Below, in pieces: positions 1-5,737 of a stretch of 5,737 bases of DNA. Below the pieces are notes generated by a model that saw nothing but the letters and a program-made list of their open reading frames with translations, had not been told where the DNA came from and ran no database searches. Source of the stretch: Rhodoferax sp. (lineage in GTDB: Bacteria > Pseudomonadota > Gammaproteobacteria > Burkholderiales > Burkholderiaceae_C); contig JAQGMQ010000324.1 in the NCBI GenBank assembly GCA_028292305.1, positions 1 to 5,737 of the forward strand, given 5' to 3'. Positions within the stretch are counted from its first letter, which is position 1. Each line of letters starts with the position of its first letter. The position numbers and the translations under genes are program-made.

Positions 1-49
1 TGGCCCCACCGGCCATGCAGGATGCGTTGAGCAAGGCCAGTGTCGTCAT
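1..49 (-). CDS. hmuV: Haem ABC transporter ATP-binding protein HmuV, N-terminal 16 codons only
   Basis: Only the beginning of this gene is in the window; it runs off the left edge. Reading from ATG at 49-47 the codons give MTTLALLNASCMAGGA. This is the kind of short first beta-strand that opens ABC ATPase domains, but no Walker, signature or other diagnostic motif is visible. The start overlaps the hmuU stop by 4 nt (ATGA), and a G-rich run lies just upstream inside the hmuU 3' end, so translation is probably coupled. The identification rests mainly on position: in hmuRSTUV operons the gene after the FecCD permease is the cytoplasmic ATPase that powers haem import. A later in-frame ATG at 16-14 is possible, but it would remove the predicted first strand. 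Confidence 0.72.
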   Translation of the reverse strand, partial: MTTLALLNASCMAGGA

Positions 50-1134
50 ACCCGCCCCCGGAACTGCCGCAACAGAAACAGGAAAAACGGCACGCCGACA
101 AAAGCCGTCAACACGCCCAGCGGCAGCTCGGCCGGCTGCACCGCCGTGCGGGCCACGCTGTCGGCCAGCAGCACCAGCGCGGCGCCGAGCATGGCCGAGC
201 CGGGGATCACCATGCGGTGGTCGGGCCCGGCGACGAGCCGCACACAATGCGGGCTCAGCAGGCCGACGAAGCCGATCATGCCGGTGGTGGCGGTGATGGC
301 GCCCACGGCCAGCGCGGTGATGGCGATGGCGCGGCGCTTGGTGCGCTCCACGTCGACGCCCATCAGCACGGCCTGGGCCTCGCCCAGCGCAATCACGTTC
401 AGCGGCCGGGCGCAGGTCAGCGCTGCAACGCCTGCCACCACCACGATGCCGCCCACCAGCAGCACCGAGCTCCAGCGTGCCCCGCCCAGGCTGCCGAGCA
501 ACCAGAACTGGATGCTCCGCAGTTGTTCATCGCTGGCCAGGAAGGTGAGGTAACCCAGGCCGGCGCCGGCCAGTGCGTTGATGGCCACGCCGGCCAGCGC
601 CATCAGGCCCACACGCGTGCCGCCTTCGGACTGGGCCAGCAGGTAGATGAGCACGGTGACGGCCAAGCTGCCGGCAAAGGCCATGAGCACCAGCGTCCAG
701 CTGCCCAGGGCGCGCGGCAACTCGGGGAAATACAGGCTGCCGAGCACGATGGCGCCGCCCGCGGCCAGCGCCGCGCCGCTGCTCACGCCGATCAGGCCGG
801 GGTCGGCCAGCGGGTTGCGAAACAGGCCCTGCATCAATGCGCCGGCCATGCCCAGGCCGGCGCCCGCGGCCAGGCCGAGCAACAGGCGCGGCAGGCGGAT
901 GTTGAGGAACACCAGCTCGTCGGCCGAGCCATCGAGCCCGCCGGTCAATGCGGCCCACAGCGTCTTCAGGATGTCGGCGAAACCGATGGCATAGGCGCCG
1001 CGCGCGCTGGCCGTGACGAAGCTGACCAACACCAGCAAGGCGCCGAGCCACAGCACCGAAGTCAACGACAGGCGACGCGACGGGCGCGGTGGGTCGACCG
1101 GCATGGCGGCGCCATCGGCAGGCAATGCCGACAT
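46..1134 (-). CDS. hmuU: Haem ABC transporter permease HmuU (FecCD family)
   Basis: Inner-membrane permease of 362 residues, expected to act as a dimer that passes haem from HmuT to the cytoplasm using HmuV. A Pro/Arg-rich cytoplasmic N-tail (about 1-24) precedes roughly nine to ten hydrophobic helices (approximately 27-44, 82-104, 115-134, 144-167, 175-200, 221-240, 268-295, 308-329, 336-356). Family hallmarks are RLPR at 80-83, NPLADPGLIGVSSGA at 107-121, the loop ALGEAQAVLMGVDV at 249-262 expected to face the ATPase, GFVGLLSPHCVR at 288-299, and ELPLGVLTAFVGVPFF near the C-terminus. FecCD proteins also carry siderophores or cobalamin, so the haem assignment comes from the flanking hmuS, hmuT and receptor genes. 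The ATG shares one base with the hmuT stop (TGATG), a re-initiation junction. An internal ATG at codon 11 is possible but loses that junction. Length is normal and no key motif is missing. Confidence 0.95.
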   Translation of the reverse strand: MSALPADGAAMPVDPPRPSRRLSLTSVLWLGALLVLVSFVTASARGAYAIGFADILKTLWAALTGGLDGSADELVFLNIRLPRLLLGLAAGAGLGMAGALMQGLFRNPLADPGLIGVSSGAALAAGGAIVLGSLYFPELPRALGSWTLVLMAFAGSLAVTVLIYLLAQSEGGTRVGLMALAGVAINALAGAGLGYLTFLASDEQLRSIQFWLLGSLGGARWSSVLLVGGIVVVAGVAALTCARPLNVIALGEAQAVLMGVDVERTKRRAIAITALAVGAITATTGMIGFVGLLSPHCVRLVAGPDHRMVIPGSAMLGAALVLLADSVARTAVQPAELPLGVLTAFVGVPFFLFLLRQFRGRV

Positions 1135-2012
1135 CAGACCGCCAGCTTCTGCGCCAGGGTCCGCACCGTGCCGGGCAGGCGCGGGCCGAAGCCGATCAGC
1201 GCCAACGCGTCCAGGTGCACCAGCGCCCTGCGCTTGAAAGCGGGTGTGAGCGCCAGCTCGGGCCGCGCCCAGAACTTGTCGACCCCGCCCTGCGCCTCGA
1301 TGCCTTGTGTCGTGGTGAGCACCACGTCGGGCGCGGCGGCGGCCATGGCTTCGGCCGTCATCGGCCGGTAGCCCTGAAAGCCGGCCATCACGTTGCTGCC
1401 ACCGGCGAAGCGCAGCATGGCATCGGCCGCGGTATTCTCGCCGGCCACCTGCGGGCTGGCGCCATGGGCCAGGATGAACAACACCCGCGGCTTGCGGCCG
1501 GTGCGCTGCGCCACCTCTTTCTGCACAGCGGCCCAGTCGGCGTCGAGCCGGCCCTGCAGATCGCGGGCCTGGCTCTCGCGGCCGGCACCGCGGCCTACGG
1601 CGACGATCTTGCGTTGCACCTCGGCCCAGGAGTGGTCGGCCACGATGAGATCGACCTTCACGCCGGCGCTGCGCAACTGGTCGATCACGACCGGCGGGCC
1701 GGCCTCGGTGGTGCCGATCACCGCGTCGGGCCGGAGCGACAGCAGGCCTTCGGCCGACAGCGTGCGCATGTAGCCGACCTTGGCCGTCTTCAGCGCGGCG
1801 GCCGGGTACAGGCTGGTGGTGTCGGTGCCCACCAGTTGCGCCTCGGCGCCCAGCAGGTAGACGATTTCGGTGATGGCGCCGCCGATGGTGACCAGGCGCG
1901 GCGCGAAGGCTTGTGCGCGTAGCGGCAGAGCGGCTGCAAGACCGATGGCCCCGGCGCCCGCCGAGATGCGCCGCAGCAGTGCGCGGCGGTGGCTTTGGCT
2001 TGTCGACAACAT
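1134..2012 (-). CDS. hmuT: Periplasmic haem-binding protein HmuT
   Basis: Substrate-binding protein of 292 residues that should accept haem from the outer-membrane receptor and deliver it to HmuU. The N-terminus looks like a Tat-type signal peptide: HRRALLR at 8-14, a moderately hydrophobic stretch at 18-31, and a likely cleavage after LRAQA (residue 35). The mature part is a helical-backbone-type binding protein with two lobes. The family motif VGYMRTLSAEGLLSLRP (79-95) carries Tyr81, which corresponds to the conserved axial haem tyrosine of the ShuT/PhuT/HmuT group. A second conserved block, ILAHGASPQVAGENTAADAM (180-199), contains His183; some HmuT proteins use a histidine in this part for a second haem, but that equivalence is my inference. 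The GYRPMTAEA block at 214-222 is also typical. The gene starts 10 nt after the hmuS stop, and no clear Shine-Dalgarno is visible, so it probably relies on coupling to hmuS. Confidence 0.94.
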   Translation of the reverse strand: MLSTSQSHRRALLRRISAGAGAIGLAAALPLRAQAFAPRLVTIGGAITEIVYLLGAEAQLVGTDTTSLYPAAALKTAKVGYMRTLSAEGLLSLRPDAVIGTTEAGPPVVIDQLRSAGVKVDLIVADHSWAEVQRKIVAVGRGAGRESQARDLQGRLDADWAAVQKEVAQRTGRKPRVLFILAHGASPQVAGENTAADAMLRFAGGSNVMAGFQGYRPMTAEAMAAAAPDVVLTTTQGIEAQGGVDKFWARPELALTPAFKRRALVHLDALALIGFGPRLPGTVRTLAQKLAV

Positions 2013-2022
2013 GGCGGGTGAC

Positions 2023-3138
2023 TCAGTGCGACACAGCTTCGCCCAACCTGGGCAGGCGGGCCACCAGCTCGCGCCAGCCCTGCAGCTCGGGGGTCCCGGG
2101 TTTGCGGCTGCCGAAGAACATGGCCATCAGTTCGCCGTCGTGGTCGAAGGCCTCGACCGAGGTGACGGTGCCGTCGGCGGTCGGCTTCTGCACGATCCAC
2201 ACATTCGCCAGCAGGTCTTCACGCAGGTGCAGGTTGAAGCCGGGGTCGAGCACGTTGATCCAGCGCGTGGCCGGGGTGACCATCGGCTCGATGCGGTGCA
2301 CCGGGCCGCTGTGGATCTGGATGCAGCCGGGGCTGCCGACGAAGACCATGATCGACGTGCCGTCCATCGCCGCCTCGTCGAGCAGGCCGTGCACCGCCGC
2401 CAGGCTGGCCCGCTGGGTGAACCGGCCTTCGACCAGGCGCAGCGCCTGCTGGCGTTCGGCATTGTGTTTGCGCAACAGGCCGAAGAACTGGTGTGTGTCG
2501 GTCATGGCGGCCCAGGCGGCGGCGAGTGCCGGCACGTCGATGGCGCTGTCGGGCTGGGGCGCTGGCCTGGGCTCGGCCGGCGTGAACACCGGCACCGTAT
2601 CGCCGTTGCTGAAACGTTCGACGAGGCTGTTGAAGGCGGCGCGGTCAGTGGCGTCGCGCACGAAGATCTTGTGCACGGCCAGGCCCGAGGCATCGAAGAA
2701 TTGCAAGCTTTGCGCCGGTGGGTTGGCGGGCGATGCCGCCGGCTCCAGCACGGCGAAGCCCGCATGCCAGCGGTCGAGGAACAGCCGCAGGTCGATGTCT
2801 TCGCCCAGCGCCAGGCCCATGGCCGGGCCGCCGCTGAGGTTTTCATAGACGCCGGTTTTCTCATGCACGGTGGAGGCATTGCGGGTCAGCGCCATCACCG
2901 GGCCGCAGGCCTGCAGGCCCTGCAGCAGGGCGATCCAGGAGCCGGCCAACGGGGTCGCCTTCAGTGGGCGTTCGTGTGCGCCGGTGTGTGCGGCCACGGC
3001 CGCGCCTTCGCTCAGGCCCAGGCTTTCGGCCGCGTCCTTGGCGCGTTTGCCGCTGGCGCGGACTTCGGCGAAATGTGCACGCACTTCGGCCGCGGTCCAT
3101 GTGCCGGCGGCCGTGGCTTTCTCGGCATCGTCTTTCAT
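2023..3138 (-). CDS. hmuS: Cytoplasmic haem-degrading or haem-carrier protein HmuS (HemS/ChuS family)
   Basis: Cytoplasmic protein of 371 residues, a normal length for the family. HemS/ChuS/PhuS proteins bind incoming haem and either break it open to release iron or pass it to a haem oxygenase; which applies here cannot be read from sequence. The two-domain build is visible as an internal duplication: an N-half block (about 100-176, with LGEDIDLRLFLDRW and LQFFDASG) is echoed by a C-half block (about 294-347, with FNLHLREDLL, VEAFDHDG and FFGSRKPG). The most conserved segment is TDTHQFFGLLRKHNAERQQAL (213-233), where His216 lies in the haem-ligand region and is the likely axial ligand. The N-terminal segment GTWTAAEVRAHFAEVRASGKRAKDAA is a helical region usual in the family. 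The ATG at 3138 is backed by a good Shine-Dalgarno. The gene sits 32 nt after the receptor stop with no terminator between them. Confidence 0.95.
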   Translation of the reverse strand: MKDDAEKATAAGTWTAAEVRAHFAEVRASGKRAKDAAESLGLSEGAAVAAHTGAHERPLKATPLAGSWIALLQGLQACGPVMALTRNASTVHEKTGVYENLSGGPAMGLALGEDIDLRLFLDRWHAGFAVLEPAASPANPPAQSLQFFDASGLAVHKIFVRDATDRAAFNSLVERFSNGDTVPVFTPAEPRPAPQPDSAIDVPALAAAWAAMTDTHQFFGLLRKHNAERQQALRLVEGRFTQRASLAAVHGLLDEAAMDGTSIMVFVGSPGCIQIHSGPVHRIEPMVTPATRWINVLDPGFNLHLREDLLANVWIVQKPTADGTVTSVEAFDHDGELMAMFFGSRKPGTPELQGWRELVARLPRLGEAVSH

Positions 3139-3143
3139 CGTTT

Positions 3144-3148
3144 TCCTT
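3144..3148 (-). promoter_or_regulatory. Ribosome binding site of hmuS
   Basis: On the minus strand AAGGA lies 5 nt before the hmuS ATG within an A-rich context (AAAAGGAAAACG-ATG). It is the clearest Shine-Dalgarno in the minus-strand operon and fixes the hmuS start. It also suggests HmuS is translated independently of the receptor, unlike the downstream coupled genes. Confidence 0.8.
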
Positions 3149-3170
3149 TTGCGTCGGGTGGAAGAAGTTT

Positions 3171-5453
3171 CTAGAAGTCAGCGACCAGTGACACGCGGTA
3201 GTTGCGGCCCGGTTGGCTGTAGGCGTCGATGGTGCTGCTGTTGGCCGCCTGGCCGACCACGCTGGACCATTGCCAGTATTTCTTGTCGGTGAGGTTGTAG
3301 ACGCCGGCCGTCAGGCGCAGGTCTTTCCTGATACGCCACTGGCCCGAAAGATCGACGATGGTGGCCGAAGGGCTGAGGAACGGATTGGCCTGGGTCGCCA
3401 GATCCACGTCTTCACGTTTCTTGCCGGCGTAGTGGTTCACGTTGAGCGCGGCGCTCCACACCGGCGCGGCGTATTGCAGACCCACATTCAGGCGCTCCGG
3501 GCTGACCGAATTGATGCCGGCGCCGGTGGCCTTGTTCGTGCCCTTGGTGCGGCCGTACGAGAATGGCGTGCTGAAATTGCCATCGCCGAAGCGACCCCAA
3601 TCGGCACGGCCCTTGACCTCGAAGCCGCTGATGTTCACCCGGCTCAGGTTGACCGATTGGTAGATGGCCGGGTTGGCCGCGCTGAAGTTGCCGCCGACCT
3701 GCTGGAAGTCTTCGATGAAGTCCTTGTAGCGCCCGGCGAACGCGGCCGCGTCGATCGACAGGTTGGCCAGCCGGCCCCGTGCGCCGACCTCGAAGTTGCG
3801 GCTGGTCTCGGGCTTCAGGTTCGGGTTGGCAATGCTCTGGTAATTGGCCTGTGGATTGGCGAAGAACGAATTCACCTGGCCCGCGTTCGGCGCCTTGAAG
3901 CCCGAGGCGTAGTTGCCGTAGACGCTCCAGTCGGTCGTCGCGTGGTACAGCACGCCGAGCTTGGGCGACACGGCCGAATCCGACAGCGAACGCGCCAACG
4001 GGCCGAAGCCGGCCTGGCTCGCATCGATCTTGAAGCGGTCGAAACGCACGCCGGGCGTGACGCTCCACGGGCCGAGGATGATCTCGTCCTGGCCATACAA
4101 CGCGATGGTCGATTCCCTGGTGTCGGGGAAGCGCTTCAGCGGATAGGTTTCGCCGGCGGCCGGCGTCACGCCGGTCTGGAGGTTTTCGATCCTGGCGCCG
4201 CTGTAGTCGATGCCGTAGGTGATCTTCTGCAGCGCGTCGGCGCCCATGCGGATCTGCTTCACGGCCTGCAGGTTGGCTTGCAGGCTGCGTTCGCTGTAGT
4301 CGGTGATGCGGGTGCGGTCCGCGGCGCTGAAGCGGTCCTGGAAGAAATACTCGTTCGACTTCGCGTCCTGGTAACTAAGCACGGCGCGCAGCTGGTCGGC
4401 CACGGGGCTGTTGATCTGCCAGCTCCCGTCCCAGGTGAGGCGGTCGCGCTGCATGTCGGTGTTGGCGTTCGAGGCGATGGTCGAATTGGCCAGCGTCGTG
4501 CCCGTCAACACCGGCGTCGGCGGGTTGATGTTGGACAGCAGGTTGTAGTCGGCCTTGTGCTCCACGTGCTCGAAGGTCAACACGTGCTTCTGGCCGCCGC
4601 CGGGCGTGAACACCAGTTTGCCGAGCAGCGAACGGCCCTTGTCGGTCTCGGGATTGGGCGTGGTGCGGTTGGTATTGGCCGCGTCGTTGCGGCCCATGCT
4701 CTTCAGCGCGTCGGCGCCGCTCAGGCTGCCCGACACCAGTACCGACAAACTGTCGTTGGCCTTGCCGGCCACGGTGGCCCCGGTGTTCCAGCCGTCGCGT
4801 TCGCCGTTGTAGCCGACGCTGGCCGAGCCGCCGATGGTCTTGCCGCCCAGAAGGTAGTCGGCCGGCTCCTTGGTGATGAAGTTGACCAGGCCGGCCACGC
4901 CGTCGGAGCCGTACAGCGCCGACGTGGCGCCGCGCACGATCTCGATACGCTTGACGATGCCGATGTCGATGTAGTCGCGGCCCACCGCGCTTTCGCTCGG
5001 GAAGGTATAGCTCTTGGGCTGGCGGATGCCGTCGACCAGCATCAGCACGCGGTTGCCCTCGAGCCCGCGGATGTTGAAGCCGGCGTTCTGGTCGCGGCCG
5101 GTCTGCGCGCCGATGGCGAAGCGCGCCGGTGCCCGCGGCACGTTGACGTTGGGCAGGTCGGCGGCAACGTCGCGGATGTCCTGGATCTGCCGGCCTTCGA
5201 GGTCCTGCGCATTGATGACGTCGATGCTCATGGGCAGCTCGTCCGGGTGCTGCTCGCTGCGGGAGCCGCTGATGACGACCTCCTTCAACGCATGGCCGGC
5301 CGCGGCCGCCAGCACCGGCTGTGCGGACGGGTCGGCAGTGGGCATGGACTGCGCATGCGCCGCCAATGAAGTGCCGCAAGCCAATGCGGCGACCAAGGCC
5401 ATTTCACGCAGGGCGAAATGAGGAACGAGAGAGTCGGTAGGGTGAGTTGCCAC
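3171..5453 (-). CDS. hmuR: TonB-dependent haem/haemoglobin outer-membrane receptor
   Basis: Outer-membrane receptor of 760 residues that should bind haem or haemoprotein outside the cell and import haem with TonB energy. It has a signal peptide with likely cleavage after AAHA (residue 34), a TonB-box-like stretch EVVISGSR (58-65), and a plug domain to about 197 containing NIRGLEGNRVLMLVDGIRQ (127-145) and RGATSALYGSDGVAGLVNFIT (174-194). A 22-strand-type barrel follows, ending in the outer-membrane signature NYRVSLVADF with terminal Phe760. The haem-receptor hallmark pair is present as FKAP (519-522) and NPNL (543-546). Unusually, no histidine lies between them, and the only plug histidine is His69 near the TonB box. 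There is no room for an N-terminal signalling (STN) domain. The start is GTG, with only a weak GGA 6 nt upstream; an in-frame stop at 5480-5478 limits any extension. The ATG at codon 18 would leave a signal peptide without a basic n-region. The substrate (free haem or haemoglobin) is not resolved; siderophore specificity is unlikely given the context. Confidence 0.93.
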   Translation of the reverse strand: MATHPTDSLVPHFALREMALVAALACGTSLAAHAQSMPTADPSAQPVLAAAAGHALKEVVISGSRSEQHPDELPMSIDVINAQDLEGRQIQDIRDVAADLPNVNVPRAPARFAIGAQTGRDQNAGFNIRGLEGNRVLMLVDGIRQPKSYTFPSESAVGRDYIDIGIVKRIEIVRGATSALYGSDGVAGLVNFITKEPADYLLGGKTIGGSASVGYNGERDGWNTGATVAGKANDSLSVLVSGSLSGADALKSMGRNDAANTNRTTPNPETDKGRSLLGKLVFTPGGGQKHVLTFEHVEHKADYNLLSNINPPTPVLTGTTLANSTIASNANTDMQRDRLTWDGSWQINSPVADQLRAVLSYQDAKSNEYFFQDRFSAADRTRITDYSERSLQANLQAVKQIRMGADALQKITYGIDYSGARIENLQTGVTPAAGETYPLKRFPDTRESTIALYGQDEIILGPWSVTPGVRFDRFKIDASQAGFGPLARSLSDSAVSPKLGVLYHATTDWSVYGNYASGFKAPNAGQVNSFFANPQANYQSIANPNLKPETSRNFEVGARGRLANLSIDAAAFAGRYKDFIEDFQQVGGNFSAANPAIYQSVNLSRVNISGFEVKGRADWGRFGDGNFSTPFSYGRTKGTNKATGAGINSVSPERLNVGLQYAAPVWSAALNVNHYAGKKREDVDLATQANPFLSPSATIVDLSGQWRIRKDLRLTAGVYNLTDKKYWQWSSVVGQAANSSTIDAYSQPGRNYRVSLVADF

Positions 5454-5546
5454 GTGCAGTCCGGAACAGTTGAAGAGTCAACGGCTGGCTGCTGGCGATG
5501 GCTGGTGGGGCCGGTCGCGCTGAGTGTGGCTAGCTCGAAATGGAAC
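5454..5546 (-). promoter_or_regulatory. Predicted untranslated leader of the haem operon
   Basis: If the -10 element at 5553-5558 is used, the receptor mRNA has a leader of about 90 nt. The minus-strand leader is rich in C (CCAGC-type repeats around 5483-5510) and relatively poor in G. It holds one small potential hairpin, GTTGA/TCAAC with a 4-nt loop, at 5469-5482, ending about 15 nt before the GTG. It contains no ATG and no convincing upstream peptide. I do not recognise a known riboswitch. Its regulatory meaning, if any, is unknown. Confidence 0.35.
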
Positions 5547-5552
5547 AACAAA

Positions 5553-5558
5553 AGTATA
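5553..5558 (-). promoter_or_regulatory. Putative -10 element of the haem operon
   Basis: On the minus strand TATACT matches the sigma70 -10 consensus at five of six positions and lies within a short AT-rich tract just downstream of the Fur-like palindrome. No good -35 sits at 17 nt: TTGAGA inside the palindrome is 21 nt away, which is too far for a standard promoter. Either the promoter is weak and activator-dependent or another start is used. The position, with the palindrome covering the -35 to spacer region, suits repression by Fur. Confidence 0.5.
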
Positions 5559-5566
5559 TGCGAACT

Positions 5567-5587
5567 AATTGAGAATCTTTCTCAATT
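5567..5587. promoter_or_regulatory. Fur box (iron-responsive operator)
   Basis: A perfect inverted repeat, AATTGAGAA and TTCTCAATT separated by TCT. Its central 15 bases, TGAGAATCTTTCTCA, match the 7-1-7 Fur consensus (TGATAAT-N-ATTATCA) at 11 of 14 defined positions. It lies immediately upstream of the receptor -10 on the minus strand, where bound Fur-Fe2+ would block RNA polymerase. This fits the known iron repression of haem-uptake operons. It is about 100 bp from the divergent promoter, so whether that gene is also affected is unclear. Confidence 0.82.
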
Positions 5588-5650
5588 GCAGAAAACAGTT
5601 GGAAACGAAAAAATGCCCCACGGTCATTTCGTATAGGTAAGATATATGCC

Positions 5651-5673
5651 TTCAATAGTCAATTACTATTGAA
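5651..5673. promoter_or_regulatory. Perfect 9-5-9 inverted repeat, operator-like
   Basis: TTCAATAGT and ACTATTGAA are exact reverse complements separated by CAATT. The right arm runs into the TTGAAA -35 hexamer of the plus-strand promoter, a classic place for a repressor or autoregulator. The core ATAG-N7-CTAT contains a T-N11-A spacing like LysR-type sites, but that motif is loose. It does not match the Fur consensus. The protein that binds it is unknown. Since it lies upstream of the predicted transcript start, an RNA hairpin role is less likely. Confidence 0.55.
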
Positions 5674-5698
5674 ACACCAATAACAAGAGATATATACT
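5669..5698 (+). promoter_or_regulatory. Sigma70-like promoter of the divergent gene
   Basis: TTGAAA (5669-5674) and TATACT (5693-5698) are separated by 18 nt, each close to consensus. Transcription would start near 5705, leaving only about 14 nt before the ATG at 5719 and placing the Shine-Dalgarno almost at the 5' end of the mRNA. That is short but workable. An alternative -10 (TATATA, 5691-5696, 16-nt spacing) would shift the start only slightly. Confidence 0.6.
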
Positions 5699-5718
5699 AT
5701 CCACCAAGGACGGCAGCG

Positions 5719-5737
5719 ATGCCTTCCCCTCCTTCAA
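5719..5737 (+). CDS. Start of a divergent gene, product unknown
   Basis: Only six codons (MPSPPS) and one further base are visible before the window ends. The start is supported by AAGGA at 5706-5710, 8 nt before the ATG, and by a near-consensus promoter upstream. The Pro/Ser-rich beginning gives no family. Genes commonly found next to haem-uptake operons include the small HemP/HmuP protein, ECF sigma factors, transcription regulators and TonB-ExbBD components. The operator-like palindrome over its -35 would suit a regulator that controls itself, but this is speculation. Confidence 0.6.

Noticed and set aside
40..1371. Plus-strand open frame of 443 codons across hmuU and part of hmuT
   Set aside because: The product is His/Gln/Ala/Gly-rich low-complexity sequence typical of a GC-rich antisense frame; the minus-strand permease and binding protein are clear homologues of known families.
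3139..3170. Possible terminator or internal promoter between the receptor and hmuS
   Set aside because: The 32-nt gap has no GC-rich hairpin with a following U-run on the minus strand and no promoter-like hexamer pair; it holds the hmuS ribosome site only.
1870..3174. Plus-strand open frame of 434 codons opposite hmuS
   Set aside because: Shadow of the hmuS coding frame: no domain, and no ribosome site or promoter of its own.
3213..5369. Long open frame of 718 codons on the plus strand, antisense to the receptor
   Set aside because: It lies exactly opposite the receptor gene, encodes a low-complexity Arg/Ala/Gly/Val-rich product with no recognisable domain, and is explained by the high-GC codon bias that removes stops from the complementary frame.
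5285..5551. Minus-strand frame of 88 codons running from the leader into the receptor in another frame
   Set aside because: It starts at TTG almost at the predicted transcript start with no ribosome site, and it overlaps the receptor signal peptide out of frame. No sign of a frameshift in the receptor N-terminus.
5606..5631. Imperfect inverted repeats CGAAA/TTTCG and AAATG/CATTT
   Set aside because: Stems of five pairs with long loops in an A/T-rich region are expected by chance, and there is no run of T to make a terminator.
5418..5636. Plus-strand frame of 72 codons spanning the intergenic region
   Set aside because: It crosses the Fur box and the leader, has no ribosome site and its composition shifts sharply from GC-rich to AT-rich, unlike a gene.

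Overview
The window holds most of a bacterial haem-uptake operon of the hmuRSTUV (bhuRSTUV) type, read entirely on the minus strand, plus its promoter region and the first codons of a divergent gene. The coding part is very GC-rich with Ala/Arg-rich proteins. The gene order and protein style fit a betaproteobacterium of the Burkholderiales, possibly Comamonadaceae; that is inference from general character, not from a database match.

Layout from right to left, which is the direction of transcription: an AT-rich control region (about 5531-5705) with a Fur-box-like palindrome and a -10 element; a GC-rich leader; the TonB-dependent haem/haemoglobin receptor (3171-5453); the cytoplasmic haem-handling protein HmuS (2023-3138); the periplasmic haem-binding protein HmuT (1134-2012); the FecCD-type permease HmuU (46-1134); and the first 16 codons of the ATPase HmuV (1-49), cut by the window edge. 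Junctions are tight: 32 nt, 10 nt, a 1-nt TGATG overlap and a 4-nt ATGA overlap. This indicates a single transcript with translational coupling.

The expected pathway is haem capture at the outer membrane by HmuR with TonB energy, hand-over to HmuT in the periplasm, import through HmuU2V2, and haem sequestration or ring opening by HmuS in the cytoplasm. The Fur-like site means iron-rich cells should shut the operon off. The receptor has no N-terminal signalling domain, so FecIR/HurIR-type surface signalling through this receptor is unlikely.

At the right edge a second gene starts on the plus strand at 5719 (MPSPPS...), with a good Shine-Dalgarno and a sigma70-like promoter whose -35 lies inside a perfect 9-5-9 inverted repeat. 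Its identity cannot be read here. I see no mobile element, CRISPR array, RNA gene or clearly new system. The least ordinary points are the absence of the usual histidine ligands in the receptor, the Tat-like signal on HmuT, and the unexplained operator-like palindrome.
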